From NCBI RefSeq assembly GCF_001418685.1, contig NZ_LIVM01000014.1:1-60206 (forward strand): 60,206 nucleotides of DNA, written 5' to 3'. Each line of letters starts with the position of its first letter. Within the stretch, counting starts at the first letter, position 1. Positions 1 through 9,989 of this stretch are shown here, in pieces. The stretch is from Apibacter mensalis. GTDB lineage: Bacteria > Bacteroidota > Bacteroidia > Flavobacteriales > Weeksellaceae. Made by a program: the position numbers and the translations under genes. The notes below the pieces were generated by a model that saw only the letters and a list, made by a program, of their open reading frames with translations, was not told the DNA's origin and did not search any database.

Positions 1-282
1 CAAGGTAAAGATTTTAAGGATTTTTCTCTTTGTGTGTTTAATTCATCTTCACAATTGGATGTTAGCTTTTCTACTATAAACAAAATAGGAGATGTGATAG
101 TAGATATCAATGAAAAAAAAGATAGGATGCGGGTTTATTTACCGCCTTTAGGAATAGGAATAGCTACTATAAAAGTATCCTCGGAAGCAAGAACTAAAAA
201 TTTAACATCCAAAGTAAACTTAATGAATAGAGAGGAAGGCTGGGCAAAATACTCTAAAACTATAAATGTGACGAATGGGTAA
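1..282 (+). CDS. 3' end of an unrecognised gene, cut by the window start
   Basis: The reading frame is open from base 1 to a TAG at 280-282, so only the last 93 codons are visible. I do not recognise the protein. The visible part is polar with alternating hydrophobic residues (VIVDINEKKDRMRVYLPPLG), which suggests beta structure, and it has no obvious membrane segment. It lies 24 bases upstream of a cell-wall amidase gene on the same strand, followed by a spanin-like lipoprotein. By context it could be a phage structural or tail-associated protein, but this is inference from neighbours only. Confidence 0.55.
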   Translation, partial: QGKDFKDFSLCVFNSSSQLDVSFSTINKIGDVIVDINEKKDRMRVYLPPLGIGIATIKVSSEARTKNLTSKVNLMNREEGWAKYSKTINVTNG

Positions 283-306
283 TAGATAAAGAAATAAAAA
301 TTAAGT

Positions 307-849
307 ATGATTACTAAAAAAATATACCCTTTAGCAGGGCACTCAAACACTGATCCCGGAGCAATAGCTAACGGATACAGAGAAGCTGATTTAACGAAAG
401 AGTTACGTAATATAATTGTTAATGAGCTTAAAAAAAGAAATTACTTAAAATTTCAAATTGATGATGATAAAGACGGACTTTCAACGGTTTTAAAAAAAAT
501 CAATCCAGGTAAAAAAGATATTTTACTGGATATTCATTTTAATTCTGCAAGTCCGACTGCAACAGGAACCGAAGTTTTTTTATCAAACTATGCCGGTGAT
601 ACATCAAAAAACTTTGCTAAAGAACTGGTTGACGGTACATCAAAAATAATAGGAATTACTAACAGAGGCGTTAAGCCGGAGACTTTATCGGCACGTAAAA
701 GATTAGCAGTTTTAAATAAAAATGGCGCTGCTGCACTTATAGAAGTTTGTTTTATAACCAATGCAAATGATATGGCTAAATATCAAGCTAATAAAATTAA
801 ACTAGCCGCTTTTATTGCTGAATTATTAATTAAATATGATACATTATGA
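307..849 (+). CDS. N-acetylmuramoyl-L-alanine amidase, Amidase_3-like (endolysin-like)
   Basis: The 180-residue protein is a single zinc amidase domain of the Amidase_3 type, which cuts the bond between muramic acid and L-alanine in peptidoglycan. The expected zinc and catalytic residues are all visible: His12 in AGH, Glu26 in YREADL, His77 in LDIHFNS and Glu146 in LIEVCF. There is no signal peptide, no cell-wall-binding repeat and no membrane segment, so it is a minimal cytoplasmic enzyme of the kind used as a phage endolysin, unlike secreted AmiA/B/C. It overlaps the next gene by four bases (ATGA). With the spanin-like neighbour it looks like a lysis cassette of a prophage or phage-tail element. 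The prophage assignment is inferred. Confidence 0.85.
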   Translation: MITKKIYPLAGHSNTDPGAIANGYREADLTKELRNIIVNELKKRNYLKFQIDDDKDGLSTVLKKINPGKKDILLDIHFNSASPTATGTEVFLSNYAGDTSKNFAKELVDGTSKIIGITNRGVKPETLSARKRLAVLNKNGAAALIEVCFITNANDMAKYQANKIKLAAFIAELLIKYDTL

Positions 850-1376
850 GAAATATTTTATCATTATTTGTATGCTTTATATTCCTTTGTTGTGGTTCCA
901 GGAAAGCAGATAATCAAAAAACAAAGGAAACTACTAAAATAGATACACAGGAAGTTAAAAAGGAAAATGTCCAAGAGGCTGAGTTTTCTGAAAAGGAAAT
1001 TACAACTACTATGGTTGAACTTAATACTTCCAAATTAGCAGAGATAACCATTGATTATAAGGGTAAAGAAGGAGATCAAATAGAGATCACTAAAGAGCGT
1101 GGAAAGCTTATAATTAAAGGCTCCGGAGAAATAGGTATTAAGTCTAAGAAAGAAGATGCTCGCAAGGATAAAGTAAATACTAAAATTGAAGCTGAAAATG
1201 CTACTAAAAATAAAGAAACCACCCTGGATAGCAAAATAAATATCAAACAAAGCAATGAAAACAAAAACCAAACAAAACAAGTTAAACAAAGCAATTATAG
1301 TATCTTTTACTTTATTAGTGTTTTACTAGTTATTGCTGGCATAGTTTATCTATTGAAGCGTTTTAAGGTGTTTTAA
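846..1376 (+). CDS. Lipoprotein with C-terminal membrane anchor, spanin-like
   Basis: The 176-residue protein begins with a hydrophobic segment ending in a lipobox-like FIFLCCGS, then has a long, Lys/Glu/Asn-rich, probably extended or coiled-coil middle. It ends in a membrane helix (residues about 149-168, FYFISVLLVIAGIVYLL) with a basic tail. A polar linker held at both ends is what a single-protein phage spanin looks like, and the gene overlaps the amidase gene by four bases. I recognise no sequence family, so spanin-like is inferred from architecture and position. An alternative is a general envelope-linking lipoprotein. Confidence 0.5.
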   Translation: MRNILSLFVCFIFLCCGSRKADNQKTKETTKIDTQEVKKENVQEAEFSEKEITTTMVELNTSKLAEITIDYKGKEGDQIEITKERGKLIIKGSGEIGIKSKKEDARKDKVNTKIEAENATKNKETTLDSKINIKQSNENKNQTKQVKQSNYSIFYFISVLLVIAGIVYLLKRFKVF

Positions 1377-1478
1377 AAACCATTTAAAGGGTATTTAAAA
1401 GCCCTCAGTATCCTTTTAAGTTTCTACGAAAAAATATAAAATTAAAATGAAAAAAACATCGAAAACATTATTAAAAAT

Positions 1479-1502
1479 AGCCTTTAATATTTAGGCTTTT
1501 TT
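1479..1502 (+). terminator. Rho-independent terminator after the lysis-like cassette
   Basis: A short stem (AGCCT paired with AGGCT) is followed by a run of six T. It lies about 100 bases after the last gene of the cassette. The stem is short, so strength is uncertain. Confidence 0.55.
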
Positions 1503-1514
1503 GTGTGTTTTTAT

Positions 1515-1551
1515 GTACAATTCATTTTTAAAAATTGTACAATTCATTTTT
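1515..1551. repeat. Two direct copies of a 15 bp sequence, 22 bp period
   Basis: GTACAATTCATTTTT occurs at 1515-1529 and again at 1537-1551. It lies in a 540-base stretch (1377-1914) with no gene, between the phage-like genes and the yegP-like gene, and the rest of that stretch is very AT-rich with no other feature I can support. It might be an operator or part of a phage attachment site. No matching copy was noticed elsewhere in the window. Confidence 0.5.
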
Positions 1552-1914
1552 CCGATTATATATAAAAAAATATATGATATTTTTATTTACATTAAATAAA
1601 TTAAAGGGAATATATATACATATTATCTTTATAAGATAAACAAATTCGTATATAATGGTACACAATATGCTAAAAATGCAAAAATGTCAGCATATAGTAG
1701 ACTTATTCCATGTCAAAATTATTTTTAGAAAATGTTAAAATTAAATTTTTAATTTTTTTTTTAAAATATGCTACAAGCCTTTATTTTAGCCTACCTTGTG
1801 CTAATATCACGTTTTTTATCTATTGTTAAAAAAATACTGAATATTTTTGTTTATAAAATAATGGCATGATTTTTTCCTAACTTATACCATATTAACACTA
1901 AATAGTATAACAAT

Positions 1915-2241
1915 ATGTTTGAAATTTTCAAAGACAAAGAAGGAGCTTTTTTCTTTAGATTAAAAGAAAAAAATGGTCAAATTATTCTTGAAAGTGATGG
2001 GTATACACAAAAAACAAATTGTCAAAAAGGAATCAGTTCTGTGAAAAGAAATTCCAAAAATGAAGATCGTTTTGAAGTGAAACAAGCATCTAATAAAAAA
2101 TGGATGTTCAGTTTAAAATCTGGAAACGGACAATTAGTAGGTACAAGTTCTTATTTTGATTCTGAAACTGATGCTAAGAATGGAGTAAGAACAGTAATGA
2201 AAACTGCACCTGTATCCGAAACAGTTGACTTGTCAAAATAA
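1915..2241 (+). CDS. YegP-like DUF1508 protein
   Basis: The 108-residue protein has two tandem DUF1508 units: residues about 1-50 (FEIFKDKEGAFFFRLKEKNG with ILESDGY) and about 52-100 (RFEVKQASNKKWMFSLKSGN with LVGTSSY). This is the standard YegP arrangement and length. The family forms small domain-swapped dimers. Its function is not settled. It is a single-gene unit with its own terminator directly downstream, and the gene-free AT-rich region upstream separates it from the phage-like genes. Confidence 0.9.
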   Translation: MFEIFKDKEGAFFFRLKEKNGQIILESDGYTQKTNCQKGISSVKRNSKNEDRFEVKQASNKKWMFSLKSGNGQLVGTSSYFDSETDAKNGVRTVMKTAPVSETVDLSK

Positions 2242-2273
2242 TAGATTCCATAAATTGTTATCAAAAAATAAAA

Positions 2274-2296
2274 ACCATCCTAAGGGTGGTTTTTTA
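2274..2296 (+). terminator. Rho-independent terminator of the yegP-like gene
   Basis: ACCATCC pairs with GGGTGGT around a TAA loop and is followed by a T run. It starts about 30 bases after the stop codon. Confidence 0.85.
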
Positions 2297-2345
2297 TTTA
2301 TAATTACAGGTTTATAATTTCATTTTAAGGATCTATTTATTTCCA

Positions 2346-2353
2346 TACCTTTG
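2346..2353 (+). promoter_or_regulatory. Putative -7 promoter element of uvrA
   Basis: TACCTTTG matches the Bacteroidetes housekeeping -7 consensus TAnnTTTG and lies 66 bases upstream of the uvrA start. I saw no convincing -33 TTTG at the ideal distance. Confidence 0.5.
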
Positions 2354-2419
2354 TATTCTATACTATATTTTTAGAAAAATAGCATTACTTTTCAATTTAG
2401 CTAATTCAAATACATACTT

Positions 2420-5230
2420 TTGAAAACAAATAATAAAACAAAACCACATCAAGATAAAGAAGTGGTTTTTATCAAAAATGCACATCTTCATAATCTTAGA
2501 AATATAGATGTTTCTATTCCAAAAAATAAATTAACCATAATAACGGGAGTATCCGGAAGTGGAAAATCAACTTTGGCTTTTGATACTTTGTATGCAGAAG
2601 GACAAAGACGGTATATTGAGAGTCTGAGCTCCTATGCACGTCAATTCTTAGGAAAATTAGAGAAACCTCAAGTCGATGATATCAAAGGCCTTGCTCCCGC
2701 GATAGCAATTCAACAAAAAGTTATTTCAGGAAATCCTAGATCAACAGTAGGTACTTCTACTGAAATTTATGATTACTTAAGACTATTGTTTTCACGAGTA
2801 GGTAAAACTTATTCGCCCAAATCAGGACAAGAAGTAAAAAAAGATGAGGTATCAGATGTAATAGATTATGTACTGTCTTTACCGGAAGGCGGTAAATATA
2901 TTTTATCAACTCCTATCACAATAGTGGATAAAGACTTTAAAACATTTTTAAATACCTTGAAAGGCCAAGGCTATGTAAGGCTTGAGGTTGGCGGAAATAT
3001 TGCAACTATTGAGGATTTAGAAAGTTTCGGTTTTATTCCAGAGAGCCATACCAAGATAAATTTAATTATTGAACGATTTTCTGTTGAGCATAACGAAGAA
3101 TTCCTACAAAGACTTGCTGATAGCGTACAAATTGCTTTTTATGAAGGCAAAGGTTCCTGCTTTATTAAAAATATAGATAATCAAGAAATTAAAACTTTTT
3201 CTAATGCTTTTGAGCTTGATGGGATTAAGTTTATGGAGCCTACCATTCATTTTTTTAGTTTTAATAATCCCTACGGAGCTTGCCCAACTTGTGAAGGATA
3301 CGGAAAAATCTTAGGTATTGATGAAGATCTTGTTATTCCCAATAAAAATCTTTCTGTTTATGAAGATACCGTTGTTGCATGGAAAGGAGAAAAAATGAGT
3401 GAATGGAAAAACGAATTTATAAAAAAAGCATCTAAACTTAATTTTCCCATTCATAAGCCGTATTTTGAATTAACAGATAAACAAAAAGAAATTTTATGGC
3501 AGGGTACAGGAGAAAATCTGTTTCCGAGCCTTAATAATTTCTTTAAGATGGTAGAAGAAAACACGTATAAAATACAGTACAGGGTGATGCTTTCCAGATA
3601 CAGAGGTAAAACCATTTGCCCAGAATGTAGAGGAAAACGGTTAAGACCTGAAACCAATTATGTAAAAATTAACGATTATTCTATTAACGATTGGATAGAT
3701 TTACCCATAGATCAGTTACATAGTAAAATTAAAAATTTAAAGTTTAACGAATATCAGCAAAAAATTGCTAAAAGATTATTATTTGAAATAAATAGCAGAA
3801 TCGAATTTCTTTTAGACGTCGGTTTGGGATATTTAACTTTAAACCGCGCCTCTAATACACTATCCGGCGGTGAATCTCAACGAATTAATTTAGCAACTTC
3901 TTTAGGCAGCAGCTTAGTGGGGTCAATTTATATTTTAGATGAGCCCAGTATTGGTTTACATGGAAGAGATACCGACCGCTTAATTACTGTATTAGAAAAA
4001 TTAAGAGATTTAGGTAATACCGTAGTTGTCGTCGAACATGATGAAGATATAATGAAAGCAGCCGATTATTTGATTGATATAGGTCCTAAAGCCGGTAGTT
4101 TGGGAGGAGATGTAGTTTTTTCCGGTACCTATTCTGAAATGATGCAAACCCATACATTAACCGCCGAATATTTAAATGGAGAAAAAAAGATTGAAATACC
4201 TAAAACCAGAAGAAAAACAAAAGAATTTATTGAAATAACAGGTGCCAGGGAAAATAATTTAAAAAATATTACCGTAAAATTACCACTGCATTGCTTAACG
4301 GTGATAACCGGAGTAAGTGGTTCCGGGAAAAGTACTCTAATGAAAAACATATTAACACCGGCATTACAAAGAAAATTAGGAATAAAAGGAGATAAACCGG
4401 GTAATTTTTCAGAATTAAAGGGAAATTGGAATGAAATCAAACACCTTGAACTGATCGATCAAAATCCAATTGGAAAATCATCCAGATCCAATCCTGCCAC
4501 CTATGTAAAAGCCTATGATGATATACGCGATTTGTTTTCTAAGCAAAATTTAAGTAAGCTTAACCATTTAAAACCGAAACATTTCTCATTCAATGTAGAA
4601 GGTGGTCGTTGTGAAACTTGTTTGGGAGAAGGTTTTATAACAGTGGAAATGCAATTTATGGCAGATATAGAGTTAGAGTGTGAAACATGTCATGGAAAGA
4701 GATTTAAACAAGATATTTTGGAAATAAAATATGAAGGTAAAAATATTGCTGATGTCTTAGAAATGACTATCGATGAGGCTATTAGTTTTTTCAAAGAACA
4801 TAAGCAGGATAAAATAGCAAATAAATTGCAATCTTTACAAGATGTGGGCTTAGGTTATTTACAATTAGGACAATCATCCGATACATTATCAGGAGGAGAA
4901 GCCCAACGGATTAAATTAGCTTCCTTTTTGGTAAAAGGAAATTCTTCAGAGAATACTTTATTCATTTTTGATGAACCGAGTACCGGTTTACATTTTGATG
5001 ACATTAATAAATTACTTAAATCATTTAATGCATTAATAGAGAAAGGCCACAGCGTGATGGTTATTGAACACCATCCTGATATTATTAAGTGCGCTGATTA
5101 TTTAGTAGATATTGGTCCCGATGCTGGAATTAACGGAGGAAATGTAATTTTTCACGGAACTCCTGAAGAAATTATTAAATGTAAAGAATCTTTTACCGGT
5201 CAATTTTTAAAAGTTAAGTTTAATGAATAA
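2420..5230 (+). CDS. uvrA: Excinuclease ABC subunit A (UvrA)
   Basis: UvrA is the damage-sensing ATPase of nucleotide excision repair and loads UvrB. The 936-residue protein has the full tandem ABC layout: a first Walker A (GVSGSGKSTLAFDTLYAEG, near residue 45), a zinc module (CPTCEGYG ... CPECRGKR), a signature (LSGGESQRINLA), a second Walker A (GVSGSGKSTLMKNIL), a second zinc module (CETCLGEG ... CETCHGKR) and a second signature (LSGGEAQRIKLA). The start is a TTG: an in-frame TAA lies at 2402-2404 and no ATG precedes the conserved core, so TTG is forced. It is a single gene that ends at a bidirectional terminator. Flavobacteria often have two UvrA paralogues, and I cannot tell which one this is. 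Confidence 0.95.
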   Translation: MKTNNKTKPHQDKEVVFIKNAHLHNLRNIDVSIPKNKLTIITGVSGSGKSTLAFDTLYAEGQRRYIESLSSYARQFLGKLEKPQVDDIKGLAPAIAIQQKVISGNPRSTVGTSTEIYDYLRLLFSRVGKTYSPKSGQEVKKDEVSDVIDYVLSLPEGGKYILSTPITIVDKDFKTFLNTLKGQGYVRLEVGGNIATIEDLESFGFIPESHTKINLIIERFSVEHNEEFLQRLADSVQIAFYEGKGSCFIKNIDNQEIKTFSNAFELDGIKFMEPTIHFFSFNNPYGACPTCEGYGKILGIDEDLVIPNKNLSVYEDTVVAWKGEKMSEWKNEFIKKASKLNFPIHKPYFELTDKQKEILWQGTGENLFPSLNNFFKMVEENTYKIQYRVMLSRYRGKTICPECRGKRLRPETNYVKINDYSINDWIDLPIDQLHSKIKNLKFNEYQQKIAKRLLFEINSRIEFLLDVGLGYLTLNRASNTLSGGESQRINLATSLGSSLVGSIYILDEPSIGLHGRDTDRLITVLEKLRDLGNTVVVVEHDEDIMKAADYLIDIGPKAGSLGGDVVFSGTYSEMMQTHTLTAEYLNGEKKIEIPKTRRKTKEFIEITGARENNLKNITVKLPLHCLTVITGVSGSGKSTLMKNILTPALQRKLGIKGDKPGNFSELKGNWNEIKHLELIDQNPIGKSSRSNPATYVKAYDDIRDLFSKQNLSKLNHLKPKHFSFNVEGGRCETCLGEGFITVEMQFMADIELECETCHGKRFKQDILEIKYEGKNIADVLEMTIDEAISFFKEHKQDKIANKLQSLQDVGLGYLQLGQSSDTLSGGEAQRIKLASFLVKGNSSENTLFIFDEPSTGLHFDDINKLLKSFNALIEKGHSVMVIEHHPDIIKCADYLVDIGPDAGINGGNVIFHGTPEEIIKCKESFTGQFLKVKFNE

Positions 5231-5310
5231 CAATAAATTAGCTTTGTTTATACGTTTAAATAACGATTCAAAAATGACAAAATTTTAGAAAAATAAATCT
5301 TTTTTAATAA

Positions 5311-5340
5311 AAAAACACCGATAAATACCGGTGTTTTTTT
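5311..5340. terminator. Bidirectional terminator between uvrA and aconitase
   Basis: ACACCG pairs with CGGTGT, flanked by an A run on the left and a T run on the right, so it can stop transcription from both convergent genes. Confidence 0.8.
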
Positions 5341-5358
5341 ATTAATATTTTTAATTAT

Positions 5359-7629
5359 TTAATCCTTATCCTCATTCATTTTAATTAAATTTAAAGCTGA
5401 ACCCGCTTTAAACCACTCAATTTGTCCACTATTATAAGTATGATTTGCGATGATATTTTCTTTACTTGCATCTGCATGAACTAATTCTATAGTAATAGAT
5501 TTACCGGGAGCAAATTGATCTAAGTCTAAAAAATTAAATATATCGCCTTCCTGAATCTTATTATAATCATCCGGGTTAGCAAAGGTTAACGCTAACATCC
5601 CTTGTTTTTTTAAATTCGTTTCATGTATTCTTGCAAAAGATTTAACCAAAACAGCTCTGACGCCTAAATGACGGGGCTGCATAGCTGCATGTTCTCTTGA
5701 TGATCCTTCTCCATAATTATAATCTCCTATAACAATAGTGGGAACTCCGTCTGCTTTATATTTCCTTGCTGAATCAGGAACGGCCATATATTCGCCCGTA
5801 TCTTCATTTTTCACCTTATTGGTTTCCATATTGAAAGCATTCACAGCGCCAATTAAAGTATTATTAGAAATATGATCTAAGTGACCTCTGAATTTTAACC
5901 AAGGCCCTGCCATTGAAATATGGTCTGTAGTACATTTTCCATATGCTTTAATCAGCAATCTCATTCCGGTAATATTTTTACCGTCCCATGCCGGAAAACT
6001 TTCTAATAATTGCAACCTTTCCGATGTGGGAGAAACTTTAATATTTATTTCGGAACCATCCTCGGCCGGCTTCTGATATCCCGGATCATCTACCTCGAAA
6101 CCTCCAGGAGGAAGTTCATAACCTTGGGGCTCATCCAACATTATCTCTTCACCTTTATCATTCTTCAATTTATCTTTTCTAGGATCAAAACTAAGATCTC
6201 CTGCAATTGCCAATGCAGTAACTAATTCCGGCGAAGCTACAAAAGCATATGTGTTCGGGTTTCCATCGGCTCTTTTAGCGAAATTTCTATTGAAGGAATG
6301 GACAATAGTATTTTTCTGTTGCTTTTCTGCTCCTTCCCTCGCCCATTGTCCAATACATGGACCGCAAGCATTGGCAAAAACTTTACCTCCAATTTGTTCG
6401 AAAATAGTTAAAAATCCATCTCTTTCCACTGTGTAACGTACTAATTCAGAACCTGGAGTAATGGTATATTCTGCTTTGGGACTAATATTTTTATCAGCAG
6501 CTTGTTTAGCTATTGATGCTGCTCTTGAAATATCTTCGTAAGAAGAATTCGTACAAGAACCAATCAATCCAACATCTACCCTTAAAGGCCATCCATTTTT
6601 TTCAGCAACTTCTTTTATACTTGATATAGGAGTTGCAATATCAGGTGAAAACGGCCCATTTAAATGAGGCTCTAAAGTATTTAAATCAATTTCAATTAAC
6701 TGATCGTAATAATTATTCGGGTTTTCATAAACCTCCGGGTCAGAACGAAGCTCCTCTTTAATTTTATCTGCCATAGTAGCAATTTCTTCACGGCCGGTAG
6801 CTTTCAGATATTTTGACATACTTTCGTCATATGCAAATATAGAAGTGGTAGCTCCTACTTCAGCTCCCATATTACAAATAGTTCCTTTTCCGGTAGCCGA
6901 TAAAGATTCAGCTCCTTCACCGAAATATTCTATTATGTATCCGGTGCCGCCTTTCACGGTCAAAAGTCCTGTAACTTCCAATATAATGTCTTTAGGGGCT
7001 GCCCAACCATTTAACTTGCCTTTTAAATGTATTCCTATTAATTTGGGGAATTTTAATTCCCAAGACATGCCAGCCATAACATCTACCGCATCTGCACCGC
7101 CAACTCCAATAGCAATCATTCCTAAGCCACCTGCATTGGGTGTATGAGAGTCCGTTCCTATCATCATTCCTCCCGGAAATGCATAATTTTCAAGAATTAC
7201 CTGATGTATAATTCCTGCTCCGGGTTTCCAAAATCCTATACCGTATTTATTGGAAACCGATGATAAAAAATTATATACTTCATTATTTTTATTGATCGCA
7301 TCTTGTAAGTCTTTATCTGCTCCAACTCTAGCTTGTATTAAATGATCGGCATGAACGGTAGAAGGAACTGCTACCTTTTTCTTACCTGCTTGCATAAATT
7401 GTAATAAAGCCATTTGCGCAGTAGCATCTTGCATTGCCACTCTATCAGGTGCAAAATCCACATAAGATTCTCCCCTAATAAATGGTTCGGATAGATTATT
7501 ATCAAACAAATGTGAATATAATATTTTTTCAGAATATGTTAGAGGCCTTCCCACTACTTTTCGCGCCATTCTAACCTTTAACTGATAACGGTCATATACC
7601 GCTTTTATCATATCTAAATCAAAAATCAT
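5359..7629 (-). CDS. acn: Aconitate hydratase
   Basis: Aconitase interconverts citrate and isocitrate in the TCA cycle using a [4Fe-4S] cluster. The length (756 residues) and sequence fit the mitochondrial-type enzyme common in Bacteroidetes. Cluster cysteines are visible in [14 protein letters not shown] and [10 protein letters not shown], the substrate-binding [13 protein letters not shown] is present, and the C-terminal swivel domain has the [16 protein letters not shown] motif. The gene stands alone. Its 3' end shares a bidirectional terminator with uvrA, and its 5' side faces nearly 2 kb without genes. Confidence 0.96.
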   Translation of the reverse strand: MIFDLDMIKAVYDRYQLKVRMARKVVGRPLTYSEKILYSHLFDNNLSEPFIRGESYVDFAPDRVAMQDATAQMALLQFMQAGKKKVAVPSTVHADHLIQARVGADKDLQDAINKNNEVYNFLSSVSNKYGIGFWKPGAGIIHQVILENYAFPGGMMIGTDSHTPNAGGLGMIAIGVGGADAVDVMAGMSWELKFPKLIGIHLKGKLNGWAAPKDIILEVTGLLTVKGGTGYIIEYFGEGAESLSATGKGTICNMGAEVGATTSIFAYDESMSKYLKATGREEIATMADKIKEELRSDPEVYENPNNYYDQLIEIDLNTLEPHLNGPFSPDIATPISSIKEVAEKNGWPLRVDVGLIGSCTNSSYEDISRAASIAKQAADKNISPKAEYTITPGSELVRYTVERDGFLTIFEQIGGKVFANACGPCIGQWAREGAEKQQKNTIVHSFNRNFAKRADGNPNTYAFVASPELVTALAIAGDLSFDPRKDKLKNDKGEEIMLDEPQGYELPPGGFEVDDPGYQKPAEDGSEINIKVSPTSERLQLLESFPAWDGKNITGMRLLIKAYGKCTTDHISMAGPWLKFRGHLDHISNNTLIGAVNAFNMETNKVKNEDTGEYMAVPDSARKYKADGVPTIVIGDYNYGEGSSREHAAMQPRHLGVRAVLVKSFARIHETNLKKQGMLALTFANPDDYNKIQEGDIFNFLDLDQFAPGKSITIELVHADASKENIIANHTYNSGQIEWFKAGSALNLIKMNEDKD

Positions 7630-9626
7630 ATAGTAAATTTATTTTTTGCTTTATTGGTAACTTAACATTTAAATTTAACTTTTTCCCATGCTATTATATA
7701 CAATTAAATATTAACGATACTAGCTATTTTATCTTAGGTATTTTTAAAAAAGAAAATTTATCTGCTTTGTTTTTAAATATACAATTTTAAAATTAATATG
7801 TACGACATTTTAATTTTTTGACAAATATTTATATAGATTCTAAATAATAGATAGTACATTTAAAATTTTATCTTAAAAAACTCTATGCTTTATATCAAAT
7901 TATTTGATATAATAATTTATTTTTTTTATATAATAAAATTATATTTAATAATTATTAAATAAACATTTAGTACTGAACATTTATAATTAAAAAAAACTTA
8001 TTATAATTGGCATTTATTCAAATTATTCTGAAATAATGAGCGAATATAGGCACATTTAGTTTAAAGCTTTAAACAGAAACGAAAATATATATTTAATCGA
8101 TTAAATTTTATTCATAAAACAACAATCAAAAGCTCTCTTTTTAGAAAAAAAGAGAGCTTTAACTACACTAATTAGTTGTTTTACATATAACAATAGGTGC
8201 TTAATAATATTATAAAATTTGTACGCAGCAAAGATATTCTATTATTACAACATTAAATTGAGGAATCCCGTAATTATAATTTTTTTTGCAAATAAAATTT
8301 TTAGATTCAAAATCGATGTTTTTTATTAATTAGATAAAAAAATATTTTTTTATCCTAAAACACTTGATAATTTATGAAATAATTCATCAGAAATTTATTT
8401 TGTAATTATACATTTAAAAATAAAAAACACAAAATTATGAAATATATCATATCAAAAAACTTATTAAAAACACAAATAGTTATAAATTATAAGATCATCC
8501 ACATTTCTATGAAAATATATGATTTTAATAAGTTTATTGTTAAAAATCAATTCTAAAATAATGATATTATAATTAGATCAATTTATTGTTTTAAAAAAAA
8601 TAGGATTACTATAGAATTTACTTACAAGCACATACATTAATAAACCTATTGATTTTATTGAATATTCCAATAAATGCAACATTGGATCTATATTCCTATT
8701 TAAACGGTTAAACGGATATCATTTTTTTTCATTGTCAAATTTTCTGCTATACCTACATTTATTCCATATTAAGGTTTATTTCTTTTTTCGTTTATAAAGG
8801 TTTTTATATTTTATGACTTATAGTTTAGTTAATTATAAGCTAAATTTGATTTTACATTATTCTCAACCGTTCTATACAACTTTACAAAAAATAAAGTCTT
8901 AAATTTGTCATTTCTACCGTTTTCTACCAATACATCGTATGTTTGATTAATTTTTCATAACCATTTAAATATTGGTAAATAACTCTTCTCCTGCTAGTCT
9001 TTTATCTTTTCTTTGAATAAATTAAATTGCAGCAGTAAAACGTACAATCCTTAAATATTTCATTAAGTTTAAACCCTAGAAAGTCTTTCTATTATGCACT
9101 GGGGGGAAGGTATTCTTATTACACTAATTCCAAGTTTGACAGCAATGTGCACTAAAGTGTAGAATCTCTGCACTGTATATTTTTATATTTCTGATTTTTT
9201 AATATATTAAATAGTTGTAAATGAAGCCAAATATTCTTTAGCTCTTTCAGATTATTAACCTTTATTCGCCTGACGTTTTTTACCATGATCTCGCACATAT
9301 CATCTTAAAATTGCATTATATAAAAATTACAATTTCTTAATTATTAGGAATTCGTATAAGAATCCTGATTCCTCTGTTATAGGTTTCTCTTATAAAACAA
9401 TCCGACATTTTCATCTTTTAAGCTTTTTTAGATTCTATTTATCTAATAGAATTATCTTGTTCTTTCAGTATAAAATAATTTTTTTACTTATATCACAAGA
9501 AGCGGAGTATCTTTTGAAAGTTATAGAATATTTAGTCCTGCTTTGTTTTATTTATTACCTGATTCGAATTTGTGAAAATTTATGAAATAAAGTCTTTATA
9601 AGAAATCTTAGGTTTACTGTCTTTCT
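7630..9626. other. Nearly 2 kb with no recognisable gene
   Basis: This stretch is extremely AT-rich and full of stops in all frames. Apart from the hairpin at 8126-8162 I see only a short open stretch on the minus strand near 8830-8945 (41 codons containing VENGRNDKFKTLFFVKLYRT), which is preceded by an in-frame TGA and not recognised. It might be the wreck of an old gene. It separates aconitase from the type VI effector island. Confidence 0.6.
8126..8162. terminator. Strong isolated hairpin, possible terminator of an unseen transcript
   Basis: AAAGCTCTCTTTTT pairs almost perfectly with AAAAAAGAGAGCTTT around a tiny loop. It works as a terminator-like hairpin on either strand, yet there is no gene within about 490 bases on one side or 1.4 kb on the other. 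A small RNA or a lost gene could account for it. Confidence 0.6.
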
Positions 9627-9977
9627 TCATGCCTCATGATTTTCTCTATGTCCTTTATCTACAACTTTGATACTACCTCCCTTTGCACAAGGACAAATTG
9701 AATTATCTAATAAAATTTTAAAGCCGTTTATTTCATCTTTTTTAGTCGTTTGGAGCCAGGAAAGAGGTGCCGGTGTGCAGGGACCATATCCTCCAAGTAT
9801 AGGCTTTAATTTGCATAATCCAAATGGATTTATATTGACATTGGGTTGCTTATCTTGCTCTGTAGCAATGGCTTTATTTTCTATAAAGAAAAAATTTTGA
9901 CTTGTTACTTTTAATGGGGTCTCTGACGTCCCTTGGCTGCATTGTAAGATAGACTTCTCTGTTATTTTTTGTGGCAT
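9627..9977 (-). CDS. DUF4280 PAAR-like type VI spike-tip protein
   Basis: The 116-residue protein has the DUF4280 pattern: an early Cys in CSQGTSETPLKV, a central NINPFGLCK, GPCTPAP, and a late CPCAKGG. DUF4280 proteins are PAAR-like caps that sit on the VgrG spike of the type VI secretion needle. The gene is last in a minus-strand series beginning with vgrG and starts 12 bases after the third immunity-like gene. This fits a co-transcribed tip module. No toxin extension follows the domain, so it is a bare tip. Confidence 0.8.
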   Translation of the reverse strand: MPQKITEKSILQCSQGTSETPLKVTSQNFFFIENKAIATEQDKQPNVNINPFGLCKLKPILGGYGPCTPAPLSWLQTTKKDEINGFKILLDNSICPCAKGGSIKVVDKGHRENHEA

Positions 9978-9989
9978 TTTTTTTTAATT

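Noticed and set aside
6845-7147. Plus-strand open frames inside the aconitase gene (also 6010-6225 and 6251-6436)
   Set aside because: They are antisense shadows of a clearly conserved gene and have no recognisable protein features.
9667-9900. Plus-strand frame of 77 codons opposite the DUF4280 gene
   Set aside because: The minus-strand frame has the DUF4280 cysteine pattern and operon context. The plus-strand frame has neither.
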